Positions 35,037 to 43,399 of a stretch of DNA of 64,000 bases are shown piece after piece. This DNA comes from FEN-1219 sp963810755 (GTDB lineage: Bacteria > Pseudomonadota > Gammaproteobacteria > Steroidobacterales > Rariloculaceae): assembly GCA_963810755.1 (NCBI GenBank), contig CAWEOP010000008.1, forward strand, positions 620,001 through 684,000, given 5' to 3'. Positions within the stretch are counted from its first letter, which is position 1, and every line of letters starts with the position of its first letter. The notes under the pieces were generated by a model, which was not told where the DNA came from, made no database searches, and saw nothing but the letters and a program-made list of their open reading frames with translations. The position numbers and the translations under genes were made by a program.

Positions 35037-35185
35037 CGCACGCTGCGGGCGGCCGTTACAGCGAATTTCATCAGATTTCACCGAACCGGCAACGTTTTCT
35101 CACGTCGCGGTCCGTTAACTAGTGTCGTCAGAGTCTTGGGTATTCGCAATCGCGGAAAGCGTGTGCGCCGCGGAAGGAGAGGGTG

Positions 35186-35941
35186 ATGGCTGCTGCAACG
35201 GGGTTCCCAATCGCGGGCGCGAGAGAGGCTGCGGCTCGGCGATCGTTACAGTACGTGATCACGGCCTGCGGGCTTGCCCTCGTGGTGTTTCTCGCGTTCA
35301 CGCGCACCTATTGGGCGCCGCTCGCGTCGAGCTCGGACGCGCTGCACCCCGCGATCCACGTGCACGCCGTCCTGTTCTTCACGTGGACCCTGTTCTTCGT
35401 GGCCCAAACGGCTCTCGTCGCCGGCGGCCGCACGGTCTGGCACCGCGAGCTCGGCATGATCGGGATAGCGCTCGCCGCAGCGATGCTGTTCTCGGGAATG
35501 CTCGCCACTATCGTGAGCTTGAACGCAGGGCTTGCCGGGCCGCGACCCGACGTTGCGCGGCGAGCAGCCGCGCTGAGCTTTTCCGGAATGACGCTGTTCA
35601 CGACATTCGTGACGCTCGGGATCGCGAGCGTCAAGGCTCCCGAACGTCACAAGCGCTTCATGGTGCTCACCACGTTCGCGATCCTGCAGGCGGCGGTCGC
35701 GCGCGTGATCATGCTTTTTCCGGCGATCACGCTACCGCAGCGCGTTCACGTCGGGGCAGCGATCGTGGACGCGCTCCTGCTCGGAGTGATGCTGCACGAT
35801 CGCCGCCTCACGGGGCGCTGGCATCCGGCCTATGTGCTCGGCCTCGCGTTCATCGTGGCGATCCAAGTCGCACGCAGCGCGATTCTCGACACGCCGCTGT
35901 GGATCGACTTCACGGCGTGGTTGGCGGCACTGGCGCGTTGA
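35186..35941 (+). CDS. Seven-helix-type membrane protein, unknown function
   Basis: A 251-residue integral membrane protein. The GTGATG at 35183 gives two possible starts, both served by GGAAGGAGAGG; ATG at 35186 is chosen. Hydrophobic segments include YVITACGLALVVFLAFTRTY, VHAVLFFTWTLFFVAQTALV, ELGMIGIALAAAMLFSGMLA and VHVGAAIVDALLLGVMLHDR. HPAIHVHAVLFF and VWHRELGMIG contain conserved-looking histidines, a pattern seen in DUF2306/cytochrome-b561-like proteins, but no family can be named with confidence. It is divergent from the CadC-like regulator and ends at a strong stem-loop. Confidence 0.7.
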   Translation: MAAATGFPIAGAREAAARRSLQYVITACGLALVVFLAFTRTYWAPLASSSDALHPAIHVHAVLFFTWTLFFVAQTALVAGGRTVWHRELGMIGIALAAAMLFSGMLATIVSLNAGLAGPRPDVARRAAALSFSGMTLFTTFVTLGIASVKAPERHKRFMVLTTFAILQAAVARVIMLFPAITLPQRVHVGAAIVDALLLGVMLHDRRLTGRWHPAYVLGLAFIVAIQVARSAILDTPLWIDFTAWLAALAR

Positions 35942-35949
35942 ACATATCG

Positions 35950-35979
35950 CGGCGCGCCCGCCGCTCGGCGGGCGCGCCG
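35950..35979. terminator. Bidirectional stem-loop between convergent genes
   Basis: A perfect inverted repeat: GGCGCGCCCGCC at 35951-35962, a four-base GCTC loop, and GGCGGGCGCGCC at 35967-35978, extended by one C-G pair to a 13-bp stem. It sits 9 bases after one stop and 7 bases before the convergent stop. There is no T-tract on either side, so it may work as a barrier or RNA stabiliser instead of a classical intrinsic terminator. Confidence 0.7.
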
Positions 35980-35985
35980 GTACAC

Positions 35986-36357
35986 TCAATGCCAATACGG
36001 CTTCGTGCCGTAGTGCGTGAACGCCCGATCGCGGAACGCGCGACCGTCGTCCTTCGTCAATGCCTCGAGCGAGTCCGCCGGGGCGTTCTTGAGCTGCTCT
36101 GCGGTGAACGAGACGACGTACCCGCCCTGGGTCGGGTCGTAGTCGAGCTCGCTCCACGGCACGGGGTGGTATTTCTCGCCCATGCCGAGCAAGCCGCCGA
36201 AGCTCACGACGGCAAACAAAATATTGTTGGAAGTTTTCTCGAGAATGATGTCTTTGACCTCACCGATCTTCTTCCCGGTGGGGTCGTACACGTTCGTGCC
36301 GATGGCTTTGCCGGCGCGGATTGCGGTGGTGTGCCCTGTTACTGTCGTCATCGTCAT
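35986..36357 (-). CDS. PRC-barrel domain protein
   Basis: A 123-residue protein starting at the ATG at 36357 behind a perfect AAGGAGG, which decides the start. The first 80 residues are a PRC barrel (GKAIGTNVYDPTGKKIGEVK, ILFAVVSFGGLLGMGEKYHP, VPWSELDY). The tail (FRDRAFTHYGTKPYW) is the usual C-terminus of stress-induced PRC proteins. PRC barrels bind RNA or protein partners, or act as photosynthetic-type adaptors; in heterotrophs they are mostly linked to stress. It faces the stem-loop and lies downstream of the flavoprotein gene on the same strand. Confidence 0.9.
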   Translation of the reverse strand: MTMTTVTGHTTAIRAGKAIGTNVYDPTGKKIGEVKDIILEKTSNNILFAVVSFGGLLGMGEKYHPVPWSELDYDPTQGGYVVSFTAEQLKNAPADSLEALTKDDGRAFRDRAFTHYGTKPYWH

Positions 36358-36405
36358 GGCCTCCTTGTTTGAGTTGCGGCAGTGACGATGCACGAAGAGT
36401 GCCAA

Positions 36406-38161
36406 TCACGACTCCGCTGCGTGCTTCCCGGCGATGAACCCCTGGCACATGCAGCGCGCGAGTCCGTGCATGGAAAAACCACCCGCCGATTCGCCGCCGC
36501 AATAGAGGCCGGCGATCACGGCGCCGTTCAGGTCGACGACCTGACATTCGGCGTTGATCCGCAGGCCCGCGCGCGTGTCGTGGATCACGGGCGTGGACCA
36601 CGCGGCATAGAACGGCGGCCTGGCGATCTTGTACGGCGGCTTTGGCCTGCCGAAGTCCTCGTCCGTGCCGGAGTCGACGAACGAATTGAAACGCGCGATC
36701 GTGGCCACGAGGTTTGCGGGCGGCATGGGCACACGCTGATGCTTCATCACGATCTTCTCGGCGAGGCTCGCGAGCGTATCGGCGCTGAAGAAGAAACCTC
36801 GCTCGACATCCACGTTCGGCGGCGCCGGGCTCCACTCCTCGCGCTGCACCGCGTCGGCGTCGAAAATCGCCCAAATGGGGCCGCCGCCGTTGCGGCCGTC
36901 GCCGATCCCGGCGAGCGCGGCCGCGACCCAGCCGTTCGGGTCGTAGTCGGTGCGCTTGGCGTTCAGGTAGCTGTTCGGAACATAGGGATCGAGCCGGCGG
37001 TAGCTGTTCGACGTGTATTGGCCTGCCGTCTCGTCGTAGAAACGCTGGCCGAGCATGTTGACGAGAACCACGTTCTGCCAGTCCCCTACGGCCAAGCCGC
37101 TCGCGCCCGCTTTGTCGAACACTTCCGAGCCCGGCATCCAGCGCAAGTTGCGGTAACCGTACTGCGCGCCGAGCGTGCCGGGCTTCGTCAGCGTCTCGCC
37201 GAATTCACCCGTCTGGTTGTACGCGCCCCAGAGCGACGCGCCGATCGCCAGCGCCGCGAGCTCGCCGCTCGCGTCTTGGTTGGACCAGGGCATGCCGGCG
37301 AGCCCGCAATATTCCTCCGTCAGCCGCGGATCGAACATGCGGCGAAAGTTGACGTTGCCCGGTGGACCCGCCGGTCGCGACGATCACGGCCTTGCGCGCG
37401 CGGATATCGAGCGATCCGCCCGTGTGTTCCGCGGCCACGCCTAGCACGCGCCTCGCACCCGCTTCCTCGCGGTAGATCGCCGTCATGCGATGCTGCAGCA
37501 GAATCTGCACGCCGGCTTTGTTGGCCGCCGCTTCGAGCGGCCGCATCAAGCCGTTGCCGGAGCTCGACGTCATCCGCCGTTCCGGCTCGACCGGCTTGCC
37601 GGTCTGCACCAACGGATAGTCCAAGTTGAGCGGATGCGTTTCGCGCGGCGCCGAGTTGCCGATCGAGCTGCCGCCGAGATTGTCGGGAGCCTTGTCGAGA
37701 AAGACGACGCCGTGCGCGCGCAGCCATTCGAACGTCGCGGTGCAATGGTCGGCGAAGGCGCGAATGAGCTCGCGGTCGTTGTACCGATAGTCGGGGAAGC
37801 CATTCGGCTGAACGATCGACCAATCGGTCAAATCGCGGAACACGAGATCGGGAGAGTCCTCGATACCGTACTTCTTCTGCGCGCTCGTGCCGCCGCCGAG
37901 CGGAAGATTGCCGCCGCTGCAGATGGCGTGGCCGCCGATGTGATTCTCGGCTTCGAGCAGCACGACGTCGGCGCCCGATTCCCTCGCGACGATCGCCGCG
38001 GGAAGTCCCGTCGCCCCGGAGCCGATCACGATCACGTCGGTCTCTCGATCCCAATGCCGAGGCGGACGCGTCTCCGCGCCGTCCGCACCGAGCGCTGTCG
38101 CCGCGCCGGCGGCGCCGACCGTCTTGACCCACTCGCGCCGTGAAATCTTACGTTGCGCCAT
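36406..38161 (-). CDS. Tat-exported FAD-dependent dehydrogenase, KstD/fumarate-reductase type (frameshift near 37359)
   Basis: The start at 38161 gives a Tat leader (ISRREWVKTVGAAGAATALG). An FAD-binding Rossmann motif follows (IVIGSGATGLPAAIVARE, then LLEAENHIGGHAICSGG). The frame breaks after VIVATGGSTG. Removing one C from the CCC at 37358-37360 restores STGNVNFRRMFDPRLTEEY and continues to 36406 for about 584 residues. The C-terminal half contains GNLRW-like and GQRFYDETAGQY blocks and ends with the FAD-domain signature GGESAGGFSMHGLARC. The family reduces or dehydrogenates C=C bonds in fumarate, 3-ketosteroids or similar acceptors; an exported enzyme probably uses periplasmic electron carriers. 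Substrate not predictable. Confidence 0.85.
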
Positions 38162-38311
38162 CGCTGCCCCCGAGCGTGTGCGCCGCAGAATACCACTGCG
38201 CGAGCCTCCCGCTTCCGCCGAGTGGCGCTGCGTGCAACGGACGCGGGCCGGCCTCACCGCCACGTTCGGCACCGTCGCGGGCCGCGCCGGATCGCGAACG
38301 GTGAACGGGCG

Positions 38312-39592
38312 TCAGCTCTTTGCGGCGCGCTGCCGCACGGTCGGATCGTCCTCGCGCCCGAGCGCGTTCGACCACGTGAGAGCCTCGATCTGCAGTTGCG
38401 GCAGCTCGCCCGTTTCGCACGGGTCTCCCTTCGCCAGGAGCGCCGAAACGGTCGCGTCGTCCGTGCGCTCGAGTGCTTCGACCACCTGCAGCAGGTGACC
38501 CAGCGGACCGCTGCGCTCTAGCAGCGCAGCGCGCACGTCGTCGGGGAACTGCAAATGTTCGATGAGCTCGGTCATCGGCGTTTCGAGCAGCGCGTCGAGC
38601 AGCGACAGAATGCCCGTCATGAATGCTCGGTCTTGCAAGCGTCGATCGTTTGAACGCTGCCCCGCTAGCAGCTCCATCAGCTTGCCGCGCGCGGCGGCGA
38701 GCTGCAGTAACGGGGTCGGGAAATGGCCGCTGCTGTCGTGCGCGAACAAGAGTAGCTGTAGCCAACGCTGCAACTGGCGGCGGCCAAGGATCTTGAGTGC
38801 GTGCGCGAGCGACTGGATCGGCGAACGAACACCCGTTCCCACGGAGTTCACGACGCGCATCAGCTTATAGCTGAGCTCCGGCGCCTGCTTGAATGTGCGC
38901 TCGATCTCGGCCGCGTCGGCGTGCTCGTCGAGCGACTGCTCGAGCAGGCGCATGATCACGCGCTTCGACGGATCGGCGCGCCGGCCCTGCATTAGCACCG
39001 GCCGTGCAAAGAAGTAACCTTGAAAAAGGTCGAACCCCAGTTCGCGGCACTGGTCCACCTTCATGCGCGTGTCAACCTTCTCGGCGAGCAGCGCCACGCG
39101 TCCGGCCGAGCGGGCTGTCGTGACAAGCGCGGGTAGATCGGCGTCAGCGGTCGCGAGCACGTCGATCTTGACGATATCGATCAAGGGCAGCAGGGACGCG
39201 TGGACGGCGTCGATCTGCACGACATCGTCGAGCGCAAAAGAGAACCCGCGCTCGCGCAGGTCTCGGCACCGCTCGACCACCTCCGGCGTGATCCGCACGT
39301 GCTCGAGCAGCTCGATGACCGTGCGGTCCGGCGGCAGCAGCTCCACGACGTCGGACATCAGCAACGCCGCGTCGAAGTTGATGAACGCGCGTGCGTCGCC
39401 GAGCACCGACGCGATGCCGAGCTCGTTGAATGCAAAGTGGATCACGCTCGCCGTCGCGGTCTTGTCGTCCGTGACGTGCGCTGCGTTGGTCGTGCCGGAC
39501 CGGAACAGCAGCTCGTAGCCGATGGTGTCGCCGATGAGGTCGATAATCGGTTGGCGGGCCAGCCAGAATGCGGGTCGTGAGGGCACGCGCAA
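38312..39592 (-). CDS. EAL-HDOD two-domain signalling protein (YuxH type)
   Basis: A 426-residue protein. Residues about 10-205 are an EAL domain of the YuxH type: ARQPIIDLIGDTIGYELLFR, IELLEHVRITPEVVERCR, FALDDVVQIDAVHASLLPLI, VKIDVL, LLAEKVDT and FQGYFFARP. The signature is ELL in place of EAL, and DDF is DDV, but most metal-binding acidic residues remain, so phosphodiesterase activity on cyclic di-GMP is possible but doubtful. Residues about 210-400 are an HDOD domain (SYKLMRVVNSVGTGVRSPIQ, FMTGILSLLDALLETPM). These proteins couple c-di-GMP or other signals to motility and cell-cycle control. Confidence 0.92.
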   Translation of the reverse strand: MRVPSRPAFWLARQPIIDLIGDTIGYELLFRSGTTNAAHVTDDKTATASVIHFAFNELGIASVLGDARAFINFDAALLMSDVVELLPPDRTVIELLEHVRITPEVVERCRDLRERGFSFALDDVVQIDAVHASLLPLIDIVKIDVLATADADLPALVTTARSAGRVALLAEKVDTRMKVDQCRELGFDLFQGYFFARPVLMQGRRADPSKRVIMRLLEQSLDEHADAAEIERTFKQAPELSYKLMRVVNSVGTGVRSPIQSLAHALKILGRRQLQRWLQLLLFAHDSSGHFPTPLLQLAAARGKLMELLAGQRSNDRRLQDRAFMTGILSLLDALLETPMTELIEHLQFPDDVRAALLERSGPLGHLLQVVEALERTDDATVSALLAKGDPCETGELPQLQIEALTWSNALGREDDPTVRQRAAKS

Positions 39593-39646
39593 GTATTCCC
39601 GGCCTGCGCGCCGTAGAACAGGAACCGGCGCACACCTCGTGGAGCC

Positions 39647-40138
39647 CTACTGCAGCCCGCCGCGCACGGACGTGATCCGCTGCGTGTTGAATCCGAGCCA
39701 ATGCATGCGGCCGACGTAGCGCGCGTGCTCGACCTTGATGCAGCGATCCATCACGACGGAGACGCCGCCTTCCTCGGCGATGCGCGCGCCTTCCTCGTTG
39801 ATGACGCCGAACTGGCACCAGAGGTTCTTGGCACGGATCGCAACGGCGTCTCGCGCGATGCCCGGCAGCGCGTCGGGCGCCCGGAACACGTTGACGATGT
39901 CGACGGGCACCGGCACGTCGCGCAGGCTCGGGTAGCTCTTCTCGCCCAAGATCTGCGCCTCGCGCGGATTCACGGGAATGACGCGATAGCCGTGCCGCTG
40001 CAGGTAGAACCCGACGAAGTGGCTCGCGCGCAGCGTGTTGCTCGACAGCCCGACGATCGCGATCGTTTTTGCCTCGCGCAGCACGCGCTGGATCGTGAGC
40101 GGATCCTGGTACGCGTGAAGGTCGAATGCCGTGCTCAT
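39647..40138 (-). CDS. CoA-binding domain protein (YccU-like)
   Basis: A 163-residue Rossmann-fold protein. Its ATG at 40138 overlaps the metY stop (ATGA), so it is translationally coupled. Signatures are KTIAIVGLSSNTLRASHFVG, YRVIPVNPREAQILGEKSY, VDIVNVFRAPDALPGIARDA and LWCQFGVINEEGARIAEEGG, then VVMDRCIKVEH. This is the full-length small CoA-binding family. Pairing with O-acetylhomoserine sulfhydrylase is a recurring arrangement and suggests a role near sulfur or acetyl-CoA metabolism, but the function is unproven. Confidence 0.92.
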   Translation of the reverse strand: MSTAFDLHAYQDPLTIQRVLREAKTIAIVGLSSNTLRASHFVGFYLQRHGYRVIPVNPREAQILGEKSYPSLRDVPVPVDIVNVFRAPDALPGIARDAVAIRAKNLWCQFGVINEEGARIAEEGGVSVVMDRCIKVEHARYVGRMHWLGFNTQRITSVRGGLQ

Positions 40139-41448
40139 CGCGCCGCTCCCGCAGGGGCGGCCGCGCGCGCACGCGCGAAGCCCTGCTCGAGGTCCCAGAT
40201 CAGATCGTCGACGTCCTCGATGCCGACCGACAACCGAATCGTGCCCGCGCGCACGCCGGCCGCTACGAGCTCTGCTTCCTCGAGCTGCCGGTGCGTCGTG
40301 CTGGCCGGATGAATCACGAGGCTCTTCACGTCGCCGACGTTCGCGAGATGCGACCAGAGCGTCACGCCGCGGATGAACTCCTGGCCGGCTTCGCGGCCGC
40401 CGCGGATGTCGAACGTGAATATCGAGCCCACGCCGCGCGGCAAGTACTTCTCGACGAGCGGCCGATAACGGCTCGCGGGAAACCCGGAGTAGGTGACGTT
40501 CGAAACGAAGTCGTGCTTCTCGAGGTAGCGCGCGATCGCAGCGGCGTTCGTCACGTGCCGGTCCATTCGCAGCGACAGCGTTTCGAGACCTTGCAGGAAC
40601 AGGAACGCGTTGAACGGGCTCAAGCACGCGCCGAGATCGCGGAGCGTCTCCGCGCGCAGCTTCATGAGATAGCCGTAGGTGCCGAACGTCTCGTGGAACT
40701 CCAGGCCGTGGTAGGCGGGCGAGGGCTCGGCGATCACGGGGAACCGGCCGTTCGACCAGTTGAACGTGCCCGAGTCGACGACCACCCCGCCGATGCTCGT
40801 GCCGTGACCGCCGATGAACTTGGTGGCCGAGTGCAGCACGATGTCCGCGCCCCATTCGATCGGCCTGCAGAGATACGGCGTCGCGAACGTGTTGTCGACG
40901 AGCAGCGGGATCCCGTGGTCGTGCGCGATCTTCGCGATGCCCTCGATGTCGAGCACGTTGCCGCCCGGGTTGCCGATGGTCTCGCCGAAGAACGCCTTCG
41001 TGTTGTCGCGCACGGCTTTCCGCCACGCGCCGAGGTCGTCGGGGTCGACCCATGTGATCTCGACGGACATCTTGCGCAGCACGTGCTTGAGCTGGTTCAC
41101 CGTGCCGCCGTAAAGCGCGGCGGAGGACACCACGTGGTCGCCGGGCGAGAGCAGCGTGAACAACGCGGCGGCCTGAGCCGCGAGGCCGCTCGCGAACGCG
41201 ACCGCGCCGCAGCCGCCCTCGAGGCTCGCCATGCGCTCCTCGAATACCGCTGTCGTCGGATTCATGATCCGGGTGTAGGTGTTGCCGTATTCCTGGAGAT
41301 TGAAGTACGCGGCCGCGGACTCGGGGTCCTCGAACACGTAGCTCGTCGTCTGATAGATGGGTACCGCGCGCGCTCCGGTATTCGGATCGGGGCGCTGACC
41401 GCCGTGGACTTGGCGGGTGTCGAAGCCGAACGGACGTGATTCTTCCAT
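40135..41448 (-). CDS. metY: O-acetylhomoserine aminocarboxypropyltransferase
   Basis: A 437-residue PLP enzyme that makes homocysteine from O-acetylhomoserine and sulfide in direct sulfhydrylation. The ATG follows AAGGAG at 19 bases after metX. Family blocks: FDTRQVHGGQRPDPNTGARA, RIMNPTTAVFEERMASLEGG, LYGGTVNQL, PLLVDNTFATPYL, and the PLP lysine in VLHSATKFIGGHGTSIGG. Its length matches the MetY branch (about 430 residues) and exceeds MetB/MetC (about 390). It lies in a metX-metY-CoA-binding operon. Confidence 0.96.
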   Translation of the reverse strand: MEESRPFGFDTRQVHGGQRPDPNTGARAVPIYQTTSYVFEDPESAAAYFNLQEYGNTYTRIMNPTTAVFEERMASLEGGCGAVAFASGLAAQAAALFTLLSPGDHVVSSAALYGGTVNQLKHVLRKMSVEITWVDPDDLGAWRKAVRDNTKAFFGETIGNPGGNVLDIEGIAKIAHDHGIPLLVDNTFATPYLCRPIEWGADIVLHSATKFIGGHGTSIGGVVVDSGTFNWSNGRFPVIAEPSPAYHGLEFHETFGTYGYLMKLRAETLRDLGACLSPFNAFLFLQGLETLSLRMDRHVTNAAAIARYLEKHDFVSNVTYSGFPASRYRPLVEKYLPRGVGSIFTFDIRGGREAGQEFIRGVTLWSHLANVGDVKSLVIHPASTTHRQLEEAELVAAGVRAGTIRLSVGIEDVDDLIWDLEQGFARARAAAPAGAAR

Positions 41449-41467
41449 CGACGCTCCTTGCGAGTCT

Positions 41468-42667
41468 TTAGCGCGCGAGAAACTCCTGGATCATAGGTGT
41501 CTGGCGAGCCTCTTCCAACAGGAAGCAGTCGTGCCCGTACGGCGCGTCGATGATCTCGAGCCGCACTTCCTTGCCCGCGGCGCCGAGCGCTGCGGCGAGC
41601 TCCTCCGAGTCTTGGGGAGGGTAGAGCCAGTCGGAGCTGAACGCGATCAGCAGCGAGCGCGCCTTGATCGCGCGCACTGCGTCAATGAGACTCCCGCGGC
41701 CGTACTGCCGCGCGAGATCGAAATACGACAGCGCGCGCGACATGTAGAGATAGGTGTTCGCGTCGAAGCGTTTGACGAAGCTCTCGGCCTGGTGGCGCAG
41801 ATAGCTCTCGATCTCGAACTCGGGGTCGGTGAGCAGGTAGCGAATATCGTCGGAGAATTGCAGCCGCCGGCCGAACTTGCGCCCGAGCGCGAACGCCGAG
41901 AGATACGTCATGTGGCCCAGCATGCGCGCCACGCCCATGCCGTGCGTCGGCGCGCGGCCCGTGCCGTAGTAGTGGCCGTCCTGCCAATCCGGATCGGCCG
42001 TGATCGCGTTGCGCGCAATCGCGTTCCAGGCGACGCCCTGCGGCCGCAACGCGGGTGTGCTAGCGATCGAAATGATCGCGTCGACGTCGTTGCGGTAGAG
42101 CACCGCCCACTCGAGCGCCTGCATGCCGCCGAGCGAGCCGCCCGCGACCGCGGCGAGCCGATCGATGCCGAGCTCGCTCAGGAACGCGCGCTGGGCGCGG
42201 ACCATGTCGGCGACGGTGATCACGGGGAAGCTGCTGCCGTAGGGCCGGCCGGTTGCCGGGCTCGTGCTCGACGGTCCCGTCGTGCCACGGCAGCCGCCGA
42301 GCAGGTTCGTGCTGACGACGAAATACCGCTCGGTATCGAAGGCCTTGCCGGGCCCGATCATGCCGTCCCACCAGCCCAAGGCGCGGCCGCGGTCCGCGTC
42401 GCGCTCCTCAGCGGCGAAGCCGTCGCGAGTGCCCGCGGCCGGGGCGCTGCTCGCGTAGCCGGCGGCATGCGCGTCGCCGCTCAGCGCGTGGCACACGAGG
42501 ATCGCGTTGTCGCGCGCCGGCGCGAGCGTTCCGTAGGTCTCGTACGCGATCCGTACGGGATGAAGCTCCTGCCCGCAGTCGAGCCGCAGCGGCTCCGGCA
42601 GATCGAGGAAACGAGTGTCGACCGTGCCGACGGAGCCCTCGGTGCTGTCGCTCGAGCGCACGCGCAT
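41468..42667 (-). CDS. metX: Homoserine O-acetyltransferase
   Basis: A 399-residue alpha/beta-hydrolase-fold acyltransferase. It makes O-acetyl- (or O-succinyl-) homoserine, the substrate of the next gene, metY. The start is set at the ATG at 42667 (MRVRSSDSTEGS); the frame upstream is not protein-like. Motifs: ILVCHALSGDAHAAGY, WWDGMIGPGKAFDT, the nucleophile elbow AVAGGSLGGMQALEW with catalytic Ser, SDWLYPPQ with the Asp, and YGHDCFLLE with the His. Whether it prefers acetyl- or succinyl-CoA cannot be told from the sequence by eye. First gene of the methionine operon. Confidence 0.95.
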   Translation of the reverse strand: MRVRSSDSTEGSVGTVDTRFLDLPEPLRLDCGQELHPVRIAYETYGTLAPARDNAILVCHALSGDAHAAGYASSAPAAGTRDGFAAEERDADRGRALGWWDGMIGPGKAFDTERYFVVSTNLLGGCRGTTGPSSTSPATGRPYGSSFPVITVADMVRAQRAFLSELGIDRLAAVAGGSLGGMQALEWAVLYRNDVDAIISIASTPALRPQGVAWNAIARNAITADPDWQDGHYYGTGRAPTHGMGVARMLGHMTYLSAFALGRKFGRRLQFSDDIRYLLTDPEFEIESYLRHQAESFVKRFDANTYLYMSRALSYFDLARQYGRGSLIDAVRAIKARSLLIAFSSDWLYPPQDSEELAAALGAAGKEVRLEIIDAPYGHDCFLLEEARQTPMIQEFLAR

Positions 42668-42806
42668 CGCGCGAGTGTATACGTGATGCCCGCGCGGCGC
42701 GCTTAGACAGGGGTCGGCGTCGCGGCGTATGATCCCGCGTCTCCGCGACAGCGGAACACGACGACTCCAAGACCAGAAATCTGACGACAATATTAAGGAG
42801 CAGACG

Positions 42807-43376
42807 ATGGCTCAGGCGGCGGCAAAAAAGGTCGATAACGGCGTCAACGTAGGGGCTCTGCTCGAGGCGCGTGAAGCGCTCCGCAAGGCACCCGAGGCGG
42901 CCAAATTCACGTGGCGGGCCTCGTGCAAGTGGAAGAACGGCACGCACAGCCGCACCCAGGTGGCTGGGTTTCACGGGCTCGGCGCAGAGCAGAAGCACAA
43001 GACCGAGTTCATGTTCGAAGCGGATCACCCCGAGATCTTCGCGTCCGAGGACATGGGCGCGACACCGGTCGAGTTCGTGCTCGTCGGTCTCGCGAGCTGC
43101 CTCACCGCGGGCGTCGCGGCAGTCGCGCAGAACCGCGGCATCCAGATTCGATCCATCGAAGCGAAGCTCGAAGGGTCGATGGACATCCAGGGGATCCTCG
43201 GCATCGACAGCGACGTGCGCAACGGCTACGACGACATCAAGGTGACGTTCGACATCGACGCGGACGCGACGCAGAAAGAGATCGAAGCACTCGTCGCGCA
43301 GTCGCAGAAGCGCTCGGCCGTGTTCGACATCGTGACGAACCCGACCGACGTGACGGTCGAGGTCCACAAGCGCTGA
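42807..43376 (+). CDS. OsmC family protein
   Basis: A 189-residue protein; the ATG at 42807 follows AAGGAG. It has the OsmC/Ohr fold: THSRTQVAGFHGLGAEQKHK, FMFEADHPEIFASEDMGATP, then EFVLVGLASCLTAGVAAVAQ with the conserved Cys after the helix start, and IEAKLEGSMDIQGIL. Only one of the two peroxidatic cysteines is evident (LASCLT); the early Cys is in RASCKWK and may not correspond. These proteins detoxify organic hydroperoxides or bind lipoyl groups. It is divergent from metX and shares its reading frame with the downstream monooxygenase. Confidence 0.93.
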   Translation: MAQAAAKKVDNGVNVGALLEAREALRKAPEAAKFTWRASCKWKNGTHSRTQVAGFHGLGAEQKHKTEFMFEADHPEIFASEDMGATPVEFVLVGLASCLTAGVAAVAQNRGIQIRSIEAKLEGSMDIQGILGIDSDVRNGYDDIKVTFDIDADATQKEIEALVAQSQKRSAVFDIVTNPTDVTVEVHKR

Positions 43377-43399
43377 GCGCGGCCGGCCCGCGCGGGGGC

